Assembly (NCBI RefSeq): GCF_900090245.1
Contig: NZ_FMDN01000015.1
Span: 82,726 to 146,725 of the forward strand
Origin: Micromonospora halophytica
GTDB taxonomy: Bacteria > Actinomycetota > Actinomycetes > Mycobacteriales > Micromonosporaceae
Length of the DNA: 64,000 nt
Reading direction: 5' to 3'
Within the stretch, counting starts at the first letter, position 1; every line of letters starts with the position of its first letter. Positions 8,099 through 17,263 of this stretch are shown here, piece after piece. The position numbers were made by a program, and so were the translations under genes. The notes under the pieces are model-generated. The model saw only the letters and a program-made list of their open reading frames with translations, made no database searches and was not told where the DNA came from.

Positions 8099-11000
8099 TC
8101 ACCGTCGGGCGAACAGGTGCCTCAGCGACCGGGCGACCAGGTCGTCCCGGGCCGCCGGGGCCAGCCCTTCCAGGCCGAAGCCGAGGTAGACGGTGTCGTC
8201 GGTGACCACCACCGCCCCTTCCTCGAACGCCTGCTGGCTGCGGGCCCAGTCGTTGGCGCCCGTCGTGGAGCCGGCCGGCGGCCCGCTCACCGTCCAGCCA
8301 CCCAGGTCGGCGGACTCGAAGGAGGTTTCCGAGACCACCGTGCCGTCGACGAACACCCGGGCGTCGTCCAGGAAGACACCCAGGCCCTGGGTGCCCCAGT
8401 CGGAGACGTACGAGATGGAGATCTCGACCTGCCTGCCGGCGTACGCCGACAGGTCGACCGAGAACTCCTGCCAGCCGCCGGACGCGCCGGTGGCCGCGTT
8501 CCAGGTGCCCGTGCTGCCGGTGGGGGAGCAGTCCGCGCCCTGGTAGTGGGCGAGGAACGGGTGCACCGTCACCCAGCCCGAGGCGCAGCTCTCCCCGGTC
8601 ACCGTGCCGGTGCGGCCGTTGCGGTCCGGCAGCGTCGTCCAGTCGTCGCTGCCCACCTCGTGCGCCTCGACGATCAGGAAGTCCCAGTCCTGCTCGATGT
8701 CGTACGAGGTGAAGAAGCGCAGCTCACCGCTGGTGGCCGAGGTCAGGTCGACGGTCCGGGTGAGCCGCTTGTACGACTCGTCGGCCCGCCCGCTGTACAG
8801 GTACCAGTCACCGGTGCGCGGATCGAACGGGGCGGCGCCCGGCCGGCCCCAGTCCACCGTCGCCGAGCTGGCGAACTGCGGGAACTGCTCCGGCGACAGG
8901 AAGCTCGACGTGGACAGGAACGACGCCGTGTGGTCCTGGTTGCCGGCGGAGCCCGCCGCGTTGAGCTGACCGGAGAACCCGGCGAACGCCCCGTCCGCGC
9001 CCCGCACCGGGTACGGGTCACCGTCCGGGCCGCTGCCGCCGTCGCTGACGTAGTTGTACGCCCCCAGGTAGTACTGCTGGAAGTCGTTGAACAGCGCCAG
9101 GCAGGTGACGTCGTCGGGATCGGTGCACTCCGCCGGCCCGTTCGGCTGGTACGCGTACGTGCCGTTCGCGGCCTGCGCGAAGAGCGCGTACTTGCCGCTG
9201 ACCAGGAGCTTGCCGCCCTCGTTCAGGTAGTCGCGGACGGCCAGCTCGGTCTCCAGCGCGGCCCGGGCGGCGGTACCGGCGACCTGGCCCGGGGAGCGGA
9301 GGATGATGTCGTCGCCGGTCTCCCAGACCACCGCCCGGTAGTGCGACAGCACGCCCAGGTGGTGCGGCGCCCGGCGCCCCATGACGTCGAAGTCGTACAC
9401 GTCGCTGCTGCGGCCGGCCCTGGTCAGGGAGGCGGCGATCTCGTCGGCGTACTTCGCCGTGGTGTCGGTCTGCGCCGGGCTCAGCCCGGTCACGTCCTCC
9501 ATCGCCAGCACCAGCACGTCGCCGCCGATGTCGTCGTGCACCCGGTAGGTGAAGCGTTCGCTGGCCACCGGGCCCTTGCGTGGCTTGACCCCGGTGAACC
9601 AGACCTCGACCCGGTCACCCGGTTTCGTGCCGGTCACCGTGCCGCGCAGCTCGGCGTAGTAGTCGGAGTGCGTGTCGCCGTACCGTTCACCGCCGCGCCA
9701 CTCGCGGACCTTGGCCGTCTTCGGCCGGCCGCCGTTGACCACGTAGTGCATCCGGACGTCCTTCAGCGCCCGCCGGGTGATCGAGGCGACCTGCTGGGTG
9801 CGCCCGTACGAGGTGTCGAAGGCGTCCACCACGAAGTCGGGGGTGCTGCGGCCGACCACCGACACCGGGTCGTCCGGGTCGGCCGCCGACTTCGCCACCG
9901 CCAGGGCGAAGGGCAGGTTCTTCGCCACCTCCGCCGAGATCAGCTTCTCGTCGTCGGGGAAGACGAAGCCGCTGACGCAGTCCTCCGGTCGCCACTGGTC
10001 GTCCGGGTCGGACGCCGCCGCCGACTGGCAGGTGGACATCTCCGGGGTGAAACCGAGGGTGCCGTAGCGGACCGTGGCGTGCGAGTCGGTGTCGCCGTTG
10101 GTGGTGTACAGCTCGGCGGAGATGTCCGGGTCGTAGCCGGGCACCGCCGGGTGGGCGTCGTCACCGACCATCGCCTCGTAGATGACGTCGTCCGGGGTCG
10201 GCGTGCTCACCTGCCAGCCGACGCCGTAGAGCAGCAGCTGGGCGGCCGAGTGGTAGTTGACGAAGAACTCGAAGCCCACCCGCTTGAACAGCCGGTCCAG
10301 CGCCTTCGTCTCCGGCTCCGAGTTCGGGCCGGCGCCCCGGTAGGTGTCGCTGCTCGGCTCCGGCGACGAGCCCTCGTCGTCGTACCCCCACTTGTAGCTG
10401 AAGTTGCGGTTGAGGTCGACGCCGTCGGCGGCGGTGATCTGCCCGTCGCCGTCGTTGTCCCGCAGGTTCTTGCGCCACAGCCGGTTGCCCGGGGTGAAGG
10501 TGTGGTCGTAGCCGTCCGGGTTGGCCACCGGCAGGAACCACAGCTCGGTGCTGTCCACCAGCCGGGTGATCTCCGGGTCGGTGCCGTAGTTGTCCAGGAC
10601 GTGGTGCATCAGCCGGCGGGTCATCTCCGGGGTGATCCACTCACGAGCGTGCTGGGCGCTGCCGTAGAGCACCGCCGGGCGCCGCCCGTCCGGCACGGTC
10701 CGGGCGTTCTTCGTGACCTTCACCGCGAGGATCGGCTTGCCCTGCACGGTCCGGCCGATGGTCTCCAGCTTCGCCAGCCTCGGGTGCCGTGCCACGGTCG
10801 CGGTGATCTCGTCCCGCAGGCCGCCCGGCTCGCTGTACGACCGGAACGCCGTCCAGCCCGCCGCGGCCTGCTCGCGCAACGCGTGGGAGGCCGTCTTGCC
10901 GCGTACCTTCTTGACGTCGAGCTTCACGCCCTGGCCGGCGAGGCGGCGTGCCTGGCGCTCGCTGAGCACGGTCTCCACACGGGTCGACCCGTCGTGCTCC

Positions 11001-11200
11001 GTGCCACGGTGGTCGTGGCCGAGGTCGACACCGGACGCCCGCAGCTTCTCCAGCTGCCCCGCGTCGAGCGTGCCGACGTACACCTCCAAGCTGTCGCGGC
11101 CGTCCGGGTCGGACGGTGGTCGCGCGGTCGCCGGGGCGGTCAGCGCCAGCGCGCCGACCAGGGTGAACACGCCGGCGATCGCCAGCCGTGTGGGTCTCAT
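8099..11200 (-). CDS. Secreted M14 zinc carboxypeptidase with C-terminal modules
   Basis: The 1033-residue protein has a signal peptide (residues 1-26, ending APATA) and an M14 domain at about 115-430. Zinc ligands are visible in HAREW (His184, Glu187) and NYHS (His317), with the catalytic Glu387 in FTPEM. An acidic loop DNDGDGQITAADG (about 249-261) resembles an EF-hand calcium site inside the catalytic domain. The C-terminal 600 residues form beta-rich regions typical of large actinobacterial extracellular M14 proteases, including a segment resembling immune-inhibitor-A accessory domains. ATG 11200 was chosen because GAGGGGG lies 6 bases upstream; ATG 11206 abuts that site. It is not itself a glycan gene although it lies within the polysaccharide locus. 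Confidence 0.88.
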   Translation of the reverse strand: MRPTRLAIAGVFTLVGALALTAPATARPPSDPDGRDSLEVYVGTLDAGQLEKLRASGVDLGHDHRGTEHDGSTRVETVLSERQARRLAGQGVKLDVKKVRGKTASHALREQAAAGWTAFRSYSEPGGLRDEITATVARHPRLAKLETIGRTVQGKPILAVKVTKNARTVPDGRRPAVLYGSAQHAREWITPEMTRRLMHHVLDNYGTDPEITRLVDSTELWFLPVANPDGYDHTFTPGNRLWRKNLRDNDGDGQITAADGVDLNRNFSYKWGYDDEGSSPEPSSDTYRGAGPNSEPETKALDRLFKRVGFEFFVNYHSAAQLLLYGVGWQVSTPTPDDVIYEAMVGDDAHPAVPGYDPDISAELYTTNGDTDSHATVRYGTLGFTPEMSTCQSAAASDPDDQWRPEDCVSGFVFPDDEKLISAEVAKNLPFALAVAKSAADPDDPVSVVGRSTPDFVVDAFDTSYGRTQQVASITRRALKDVRMHYVVNGGRPKTAKVREWRGGERYGDTHSDYYAELRGTVTGTKPGDRVEVWFTGVKPRKGPVASERFTYRVHDDIGGDVLVLAMEDVTGLSPAQTDTTAKYADEIAASLTRAGRSSDVYDFDVMGRRAPHHLGVLSHYRAVVWETGDDIILRSPGQVAGTAARAALETELAVRDYLNEGGKLLVSGKYALFAQAANGTYAYQPNGPAECTDPDDVTCLALFNDFQQYYLGAYNYVSDGGSGPDGDPYPVRGADGAFAGFSGQLNAAGSAGNQDHTASFLSTSSFLSPEQFPQFASSATVDWGRPGAAPFDPRTGDWYLYSGRADESYKRLTRTVDLTSATSGELRFFTSYDIEQDWDFLIVEAHEVGSDDWTTLPDRNGRTGTVTGESCASGWVTVHPFLAHYQGADCSPTGSTGTWNAATGASGGWQEFSVDLSAYAGRQVEISISYVSDWGTQGLGVFLDDARVFVDGTVVSETSFESADLGGWTVSGPPAGSTTGANDWARSQQAFEEGAVVVTDDTVYLGFGLEGLAPAARDDLVARSLRHLFARR

Positions 11201-11397
11201 TCGCATCCCCCTCGGTGGAAGGACCGGTGGGACGAGCCTTCCGCCTGGCGGAGATCGATGTCAATGGGTGGTCAGGGCCGTTGCCGAGGTCGGTTCGGAC
11301 GGGACGGCTTGGTGAACGTCTCCGTTTTGGACAGTTTCGCGACTTCCGTCGGTTATGTTACTCAAGGTGTGTCGTCTCCTGCGGAAGCAGAGGTTCC

Positions 11398-12117
11398 ATG
11401 AACAAGATCACCGTCCGTGAGGTCATCCGGCACGGCCTGCACGCCACCGCGTTCGACCGGCTGCTCCTGCGGCGTCGGGCTGCTCGCGGCGTGGACGTCG
11501 GATACCTGTTCGCCGGCTCCCGCCGGCAGGTGTTCGAACAGATCTACCGGCAGGGGGCCTGGCTCAAGGGCGAACAGCAGTGGTCGCGCTCGGGTGCCGG
11601 ATCGGAGATCGAGGCCACCGGTGAGCTGCGGGCGGCCCTGCCCGGCGTGCTCGCCCGGCTCGGCGCGCGCTCCCTGCTGGATGTCGGGTGCGGCGACTTC
11701 AACTGGATGCGCGAGGTCGAACTCGGCGTCGAGTACACCGGCGTCGACATCGTCGAGTCGGTCATCCGCGCCAACACCGAGAGCCACGCCTCGCCCCACC
11801 GGTCGTTCCGGTGCCTGGACGCGGTGCAGGGGCCCTTGCCGCGGGCGGACGCCGTCCTGTGCCGGGAGGTGCTGTTCCACCTCTCCTTCGCCGACGCCGA
11901 GCGCGTCCTGGCCAACATCCGCTCCTGCGGTGCCCGCCACCTCATTGCCACCTCGGACGACGCCACCGGGTTCAACGCCGACATCAGGACCGGTGACTTC
12001 CGACTGCTCAACCTCCGTCGTCGCCCCTTCACGTTCCCCGCACCCCTGCACCGGATCGCGGACGACGCCGTGCAACCCGGTCGGGGAATCGGGGTCTGGC
12101 GGATCGAGGACATCTGA
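11398..12117 (+). CDS. Class I SAM-dependent methyltransferase
   Basis: The 239-residue protein has the SAM-binding motif I LLDVGCGDFNW (residues 93-103), then YTGVDIVESVI as motif II and the acidic/post-I segment ADAVLCREVLFHLS. The overall pattern resembles small methyltransferases found in polysaccharide clusters. The substrate is unknown; methylation of a sugar hydroxyl or chain end would fit the context. ATG 11398 is preceded by AGAGG about 5 bases upstream. The gene is divergent from the M14 peptidase with a 197-base gap, and the capG remnant follows it directly. Confidence 0.8.
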   Translation: MNKITVREVIRHGLHATAFDRLLLRRRAARGVDVGYLFAGSRRQVFEQIYRQGAWLKGEQQWSRSGAGSEIEATGELRAALPGVLARLGARSLLDVGCGDFNWMREVELGVEYTGVDIVESVIRANTESHASPHRSFRCLDAVQGPLPRADAVLCREVLFHLSFADAERVLANIRSCGARHLIATSDDATGFNADIRTGDFRLLNLRRRPFTFPAPLHRIADDAVQPGRGIGVWRIEDI

Positions 12118-12180
12118 GCGGCCGGCGCACGGCGCTCGACGACCGGGCGGGGGTCCGCCGCGCGCCCGCCCGGCTCGACG

Positions 12181-12266
12181 CGGGTGCTGGACCCCTCCCG
12201 CCGGGGCGTCGACCTCTTCCTCTCCACGGTTCGCCGACACCACTGCTGGGCGGTATCCGAGTCTGA
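12181..12266 (+). pseudogene. Decayed 3' remnant of a second capG-type epimerase
   Basis: The reading RVLDPSRRGVDLFLSTVRRH plus HCWA matches the C-terminus of the intact capG at 6881-8005 (RVTDTSRRVVDFILSTVRRH plus HDWA). A hand alignment of about 87 bases gives roughly 78% identity, and both end at an equivalent TGA. A one-base deletion after the HHCW codons shifts the frame; restoring it gives a GGIRV ending like GIRR of capG. No upstream epimerase sequence is present and the methyltransferase stop is at 12117. It is therefore a fragment, not a gene. Confidence 0.75.
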
Positions 12267-12273
12267 CCGGTTG

Positions 12274-13125
12274 TCACCCGCCCGGCGCCCCGGCGTGAAG
12301 GTCGGCGCCGTCCACGACCGCGAAGAGATCCTCGCCGTAGCCCGACGGATCCGTCGGGACGAGCCGGCCATCGGCATCGGGCCTGGTGAGGTGGTAGCCG
12401 TGCCGGCGGAGGGTCGCGGCGACCGGCTCTCGGTCCTCCCCCAGCGTCGACCGGCTCTGCTCGTTCCACTCGAGTTGCAGCACACGGATGCGCCGTTCGG
12501 CCAGGGCTCGCTCAGCCCCGTCGAGCACCAGGCGCTCGGCGCCTTCGACATCGATCTTGACGCCCGTGACGTACCGGTCTCCGATGATGTCGTCCAGGGT
12601 GCGGGTGGTCACCGCGCGACCCTGCTCGCTGCCGTTCATGACGAGATGGTTGGTGCAGTCCCGGCCGACGGTGAGACTCATGGTGCCGGGCTCGGCGGCC
12701 AGAGCGCAGTTGAGCACCTCGATGGGGAACCCGTTCAGCGCGATGTTGCGGCGCAGTCGGGCGGCCGCGTCGGCATCCGGCTCCACGGCGATCACCTCCG
12801 CACCGGACTCCGCGGCCCACAGCGCGTAGGCGCCGATGTTGCTGCCCACGTCGATGAAGAGGGAGTCGGGCCGCAGGATGCTGCGCCAGACGCGCATCTC
12901 GGCCCAGTCCGGTGGGTTGGCGTACACGACCTTCGACGCCCCGCTCTGGTGGATTTCGGCCCACAGCCTCGCCCCGGTGCCGATCGGGGTGACGGTCGGC
13001 AGGCCGAGGCGTCCTCGCACCTGGAACCGGACGGCACGCCCGACGGCGTGCAACCGTCGCTCCCGGTTGGCGGGATGGCGCCACACGAACCTGAGCACCT
13101 GGTGCGCATCCTTCAGCACCCCCAT
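12274..13125 (-). CDS. FkbM-family methyltransferase
   Basis: The 283-residue protein has the FkbM signature: LFIDVGSNIGAYALWAA near residues 89-105 for SAM binding, EVIAVEPDADAAARLRRNI, then TRTLDDII and VKIDVEGAE, a hallmark of the family. FkbM proteins usually O-methylate sugars or natural products, and here a polysaccharide substrate is likely. The start at 13125 is fixed by a near-perfect AGGAGGT ribosome-binding site at 13131-13137; an in-frame ATG further upstream (13158) lacks this. The flippase gene lies 41 bases upstream on the same strand, so they probably form an operon. Confidence 0.88.
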   Translation of the reverse strand: MGVLKDAHQVLRFVWRHPANRERRLHAVGRAVRFQVRGRLGLPTVTPIGTGARLWAEIHQSGASKVVYANPPDWAEMRVWRSILRPDSLFIDVGSNIGAYALWAAESGAEVIAVEPDADAAARLRRNIALNGFPIEVLNCALAAEPGTMSLTVGRDCTNHLVMNGSEQGRAVTTRTLDDIIGDRYVTGVKIDVEGAERLVLDGAERALAERRIRVLQLEWNEQSRSTLGEDREPVAATLRRHGYHLTRPDADGRLVPTDPSGYGEDLFAVVDGADLHAGAPGG

Positions 13126-13130
13126 GCCTG

Positions 13131-13137
13131 ACCTCCT
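13131..13137 (-). promoter_or_regulatory. Shine-Dalgarno site that fixes the FkbM start
   Basis: AGGAGGT on the minus strand lies 5 bases before ATG 13125. It is unusually strong for this region and rules out the longer reading from 13158. Confidence 0.75.
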
Positions 13138-13166
13138 GACAAGGAATAAATCGGACAATCGGTGTC

Positions 13167-14498
13167 TTAACGAGCGATGGGGTCCGAGAGACCCGGGACC
13201 ACGGCGGCCATCTGCGGATCTCGTCTGCGCCGCCTGGACACCCTCCGCACCATGAGGATCACCAGCGTCAGGATCTCCGCGAACGCGGCCGTTCCCGCAG
13301 CCCCCGTGGCGTCGAGACCGGGTAGCTGCCCGAGCAGCGCGACGGCGGTGAGGCCGGCGATGAGTACCGCGACGGCAGTCGCGCCACGGTAGTCGCCGTC
13401 ACCGATACGGTTCATCGAGATGGCCCGGTTCATCGTCAGGAAAGGCAGCGCCAGGGCGAGCAGTTGCAGCCAGAGCGCAGCACCCGGAAGAGGCAGCAGG
13501 AGCAGGCGGGTGGTGATCCAGGGCGCCGCGACGATCAACCCGGCGGCGAGCAACGTGGCCGCCGCCACAGAGATCGTCTCGCTCTCCCGGCCGGGGTGTC
13601 CCGAGTGGCCGGACAAGCCGTGCCGCCGCCGTGTCCGGATCACCATGGGCACCCGGAGACCGCTGTACAGCACCGCGACGATCGCCTGGTAGACGCTGTA
13701 CAGGGCGCCGAAGCAGCCCACCACGGCGGCCGGCGCGACCAGCGACAACGCGAGACCGGCAGCTCGTCCGGTGAACACCTCGGCGGTGTTGTAGACGAAG
13801 AGCTGACGGTTCATCCGGAACGTGGCGACGGCGGCTCGCAGCGACAGGGCGGCCCAGAGCGGGCGCCGAGCCCCGGCTCCGCGGCAGAGCAGCATCTCCA
13901 GGACGACGAACTGCACCACCGACACGACCGCCAGCGCCGTGGTGAACCGGGTACCCGCGACGACGAAGGCCAGCGCGACCAGCCTCGAGGCGCTGACCGC
14001 CACCGCGCCGGCCAGGAAGCGCATCTGGCGGACGAGGTCTCCCGACTGGAGTTCGAAGAAGCTGTTGGCGATGGCGACCACGGCGACCATGACCAGCGCG
14101 CCGGCGTCGTAACCACGGGTGGTGTAGGTGATGGCGACGCCGCCGGTGGCGAGAACCATCGCCGGTACGGCTATCAGGATCCGCTGGCTGCGGACCGCGT
14201 CGCGCTCCGCCTCCGTACCACTGACATAGAGCAGCGAGGACCCGCCCACCACGATGACGCAGACCCAGGCCAACGCGGCTGTCATGACGGTGTAGGCAGC
14301 GATCTCCCCGGTCTGGCCGGACCGGGCGCTGACCGCGAGGATGGCCGCGTTCAACGCCCCGCTGACGAGTCCCGTCATCGAGGCGACCAGGGTGTCGCGC
14401 CGCACGTTCCCGGTCCGGCCGGTCGCGGCGCCGGTGGGCGGCGCCGGTGGGCCTTCTCTCGGCATCGATCCTGTTGCCCTGCTCTGCCCGCTCGTCAT
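13167..14498 (-). CDS. Wzx-like polysaccharide flippase (membrane protein)
   Basis: About 443 residues, almost wholly hydrophobic, with roughly 12 predicted membrane segments and short basic loops. The pattern fits the oligosaccharide flippase/MOP superfamily, which moves lipid-linked repeat units across the membrane. No specific motif confirms the substrate. ATG 14498 (MTSGQSRATG) is preferred over a longer reading from 14606 whose first 36 residues are charged and non-conserved in appearance; GGAG lies upstream. The C-terminus is a basic RRRRRDP stretch. Its neighbours are glycosyltransferases and a polymerase, which supports the role. Confidence 0.72.
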   Translation of the reverse strand: MTSGQSRATGSMPREGPPAPPTGAATGRTGNVRRDTLVASMTGLVSGALNAAILAVSARSGQTGEIAAYTVMTAALAWVCVIVVGGSSLLYVSGTEAERDAVRSQRILIAVPAMVLATGGVAITYTTRGYDAGALVMVAVVAIANSFFELQSGDLVRQMRFLAGAVAVSASRLVALAFVVAGTRFTTALAVVSVVQFVVLEMLLCRGAGARRPLWAALSLRAAVATFRMNRQLFVYNTAEVFTGRAAGLALSLVAPAAVVGCFGALYSVYQAIVAVLYSGLRVPMVIRTRRRHGLSGHSGHPGRESETISVAAATLLAAGLIVAAPWITTRLLLLPLPGAALWLQLLALALPFLTMNRAISMNRIGDGDYRGATAVAVLIAGLTAVALLGQLPGLDATGAAGTAAFAEILTLVILMVRRVSRRRRRDPQMAAVVPGLSDPIAR

Positions 14499-14754
14499 CC
14501 GTGCCGGCTCCGGCCACCCGCCTCGCACTTCGTCGCCGTGCGGCACGTCGGCGCGCGCGCAGCCCTCCGGCCCTTGTCGACCAGCGCGCGCATCGGACCT
14601 CCTCAAGCCCTCGTTCCCACTCCCGTGCCCAACGAGCGGTCGCCGGCGAAGTCGTTACAGCCGGGCGTTTCCGATCGTTGACGGTCTGTCGGAACGACGG
14701 CGGACCGCAGACCCGCCCACACCCGGGCACCGAGATCGACAGGATGGGCACGTC

Positions 14755-15951
14755 ATGGCGGAAGTCCTGATCCTCCTGGAGCAGCCGACGCCCTACCGGA
14801 ATCCGGTGCTGAACCACCTGCACGACGGTGGGCTGGACGTGCTCGTCCTCTACCACGATGCGGCTCTGGCCCTGCACGGGTGGGGGCCGGTGCGGCCGGC
14901 CCATCCCTCCGGCACGGTCCCCGAGGGCACCCTGGCCGCCTGTGCCTTCGTCGCGCGGCAGATGCTGGCCGAGGATCTGCGCGTGCTGTGCTGCTTCGGC
15001 TACCACCGACCGGCCAACCTGCTGGCGGTCCTGCTGGCGCGGTTGCGCGGCGTGCGGGTGGTGACCCGGTCGGACAGCAACTGGCTGGACGAACGGCGGC
15101 GTCCCCGGCTCCGGCGGCTGCTCAAGAAGGCCGTACTGCGCCTGGTCTTCGGCAGCCGGACGCGGGTGTGGACGGTGGGCCGCCAGAACGACCTCTACTG
15201 GTCGCACTTCGGATTCGTCGACCGGCACCTGATCCCGTTGGACGTGCCCACGCCCCCGGTCGGCACCGGGGCCGAGGGTGCCGCCTTCCGCCGTGCCCTC
15301 GGTTCCGGCGTCGGCCTGGTCGTGCTGTATGTGGGCAGGCTGGTCGCGAACAAGGGCCTCGACACGTTGATCGAGGCCTTCCGGGCTTTCGAGGACCCCT
15401 CCGCGCGGTTGCTGGTCGTGGGGAAGGGGCCGTTGCGGCCGGCGGTCGACGAAGCGGCCCGGAGGGACCCTCGGATCGTCGCGGTGGGGCCACTGACCCA
15501 GGACGAGCTCGGGTCCGCGTACGCCGCCGCCGATCTCTTCGTCCTGCCGTCGCACTACGAACCCTGGGGGCTGGTGGTGGCCGAAGCCCAGGCCAACGGT
15601 CTGCGGGTCGCGGTGAGCGACGTCGTGGGCTGCCACTGTGACCGGGTCGGACCGGAGAACGGCTGGGTGTTTCCCGTCGGGGACAGTCGGCGGCTGGCGG
15701 AGGTGTTCCGGGAGGCGGCGACCCTGCGGGACAGCGCAGGGGGCCTCCGGATCCCGCCCACACCGTCGTTCCACGCCGGCCCCGCCATGCTCGCCGACCT
15801 GGCCCGGCTCGGGGCGACGCCACGGCTCCGGGAGCCGGCCCGCGCGACGGGGCATGGCGAGCACCCGATGGACGCCACACCGGTTCCCGCGCCGGTGGCC
15901 TCCGAGCAGTTGCCCGCCGGTCGCTTCGACCGCGGCTCGCGCCCGGCGTGA
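14755..15951 (+). CDS. GT4-family glycosyltransferase
   Basis: The 398-residue GT-B protein has the GT4 linker GRLVANKGLDTLIEAF (residues 194-209) and the EX7E motif in EPWGLVVAE (Glu269, Glu277). It is predicted to be a retaining transferase that adds a sugar from a nucleotide donor on the cytoplasmic face. The C-terminal 60 residues (after about 340) are Pro/Ala-rich and probably disordered. The start at ATG 14755 follows AGGA about 10 bases upstream. It is divergent from the flippase gene. Donor and acceptor cannot be read from the sequence. Confidence 0.85.
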   Translation: MAEVLILLEQPTPYRNPVLNHLHDGGLDVLVLYHDAALALHGWGPVRPAHPSGTVPEGTLAACAFVARQMLAEDLRVLCCFGYHRPANLLAVLLARLRGVRVVTRSDSNWLDERRRPRLRRLLKKAVLRLVFGSRTRVWTVGRQNDLYWSHFGFVDRHLIPLDVPTPPVGTGAEGAAFRRALGSGVGLVVLYVGRLVANKGLDTLIEAFRAFEDPSARLLVVGKGPLRPAVDEAARRDPRIVAVGPLTQDELGSAYAAADLFVLPSHYEPWGLVVAEAQANGLRVAVSDVVGCHCDRVGPENGWVFPVGDSRRLAEVFREAATLRDSAGGLRIPPTPSFHAGPAMLADLARLGATPRLREPARATGHGEHPMDATPVPAPVASEQLPAGRFDRGSRPA

Positions 15952-15990
15952 GGGCGGCAGCTGGGCGGCCGCTCCGACCCGTGCCGCCTC

Positions 15991-16020
15991 GCCGGGCCGC
16001 CGACCACGCGGCGGCCCGGC
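15991..16020. terminator. Bidirectional hairpin between two glycosyltransferase genes
   Basis: Eleven-base arms GCCGGGCCGCC (15991-16001) and GGCGGCCCGGC (16010-16020) enclose an 8-base loop. It separates the convergent genes that end at 15951 and 16028. Confidence 0.7.
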
Positions 16021-16027
16021 AGCACTT

Positions 16028-17263
16028 TCAGGCGCGGGCCCGCACCTGGTCGAGGATGTTCGACCTGTCGAGCGCGGCCCACCACGCCCGGTACGCGTCG
16101 CCGGCCGCCTGCCGGGCCCGCAGCCGCTCCTCCGGTGGCGCCCCGGCGAGCCGGTCGAGAACCCGGGCCAGGTCCGTCACCGTGAGATCCCGCAGCACGA
16201 CACCGCCACCGTTGTCGAGGACCTCGTTCCACGGCGTCTGGTCCGAGCAGATCACGGGGCACGAGGCGGAGAGACTTTCCGCGATGACGTAGCCGAAGTT
16301 CTCCCCGAGCGTCGGGAACACGAAGGCGTCGTAGCCGGCGAAGGTGTCGCGCACCTGATCCGGTGGCACCTCGCCGCGATATTCGAAGGTCACCGACGGC
16401 GGCAGCCGGTCGGCCAGCTGCTGACAGTGCCGCCAGTGGTCCAGGTCCTCGACCGGTCCGTAGGCGTGCAGGACGACCGGCGTGGTCAGGTCCGCCAGTG
16501 CCGCCAGGACCAGCGCGAGGTTCTTCTTGGGAGAGATCCGTCCGATGAAGACGAGTCGTGCCGTCGGGCCGGTGGAGGCCACCGCGAGTGGTTCGCCCGG
16601 GAGGCGGACCTGGTTGGCGCTCACCTCCACCCGGGCCCAGGGCAGGGCGTTGCGGATCAGATCGGCCTCCTCGGCGCACGTCGCGTGCCAGAGCGTGTCG
16701 CCCCACCTGAGAAAGCGTTGCCAGAACCAGAGGAAGGCGCGCTTCTTGCGCGCCTTCAGGGTGAGCGCCCCGGGCGAGAATTCGCCGTGCGGCGCGACGA
16801 GGATCCGCCCGGCGTGGATCAGACCGGATCGCGCGACGATGATCGACGCGATGGAGAAGGTGGACCACAGGCTGTTGACGTACATCAGGTCGAAGCGTTC
16901 GGTCCGCAGCGTCCGCCACAGCTCCCACCACTGTCGCGGGCGAGTGACGTCGAGGTAGAAGACACGGGACCGGCCCCGCTGCGCCCAGCGGCCGCTCAGG
17001 CCTGGGTAGGGGGCGGAGTCACCCAGGTCCCGGTCGCTCGTCACCATCGTCACGGTGACGTCCTCCGGGCAGGTGTCGAGCAGTCCGGCGATGGCTCGTA
17101 CCGGACCGCCGGCGCGGAAACCCGGTTCGAAGTACCGGTAGGTCAACAGGACCCGGAACGGGCCGGCCCGATCGTCGCGCCGACGAGGGTCGGCGGGGAT
17201 CGCCCGGTCCCCGGGGCGAGGGGAGCGGACCGGGTGGTGCGTGCCGCGCTCTGAGATCGCCAC
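16028..17263 (-). CDS. GT4-family glycosyltransferase
   Basis: The 411-residue GT-B protein has an N-terminal domain beginning VLLTYRYFEPGFRAGGPVRA (about 38-57), typical of GT4 enzymes in exopolysaccharide loci. It also has GRISPKKNLALVLAAL (241-256) and an EX7E-like FPTLGENFGYVIAESL. The first 35 residues are charged and low in complexity, so translation may begin further in, although no clearer start was found. It is divergent from the polymerase gene across a 298-base AT-richer gap. The sugar transferred is unknown. Confidence 0.85.
   Translation of the reverse strand: MAISERGTHHPVRSPRPGDRAIPADPRRRDDRAGPFRVLLTYRYFEPGFRAGGPVRAIAGLLDTCPEDVTVTMVTSDRDLGDSAPYPGLSGRWAQRGRSRVFYLDVTRPRQWWELWRTLRTERFDLMYVNSLWSTFSIASIIVARSGLIHAGRILVAPHGEFSPGALTLKARKKRAFLWFWQRFLRWGDTLWHATCAEEADLIRNALPWARVEVSANQVRLPGEPLAVASTGPTARLVFIGRISPKKNLALVLAALADLTTPVVLHAYGPVEDLDHWRHCQQLADRLPPSVTFEYRGEVPPDQVRDTFAGYDAFVFPTLGENFGYVIAESLSASCPVICSDQTPWNEVLDNGGGVVLRDLTVTDLARVLDRLAGAPPEERLRARQAAGDAYRAWWAALDRSNILDQVRARA

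Noticed and set aside
8063..11401. A 1112-codon plus-strand frame opposite the M14 peptidase gene.
   Set aside because: It is the shadow of the peptidase gene, with a low-complexity Arg/Val/Gly-rich translation and no start signal.
12184..13131. A 315-codon plus-strand frame starting at GTG 12184.
   Set aside because: Only its first 25 or so codons resemble CapG; the rest is antisense to the FkbM gene. It is explained by the epimerase remnant.
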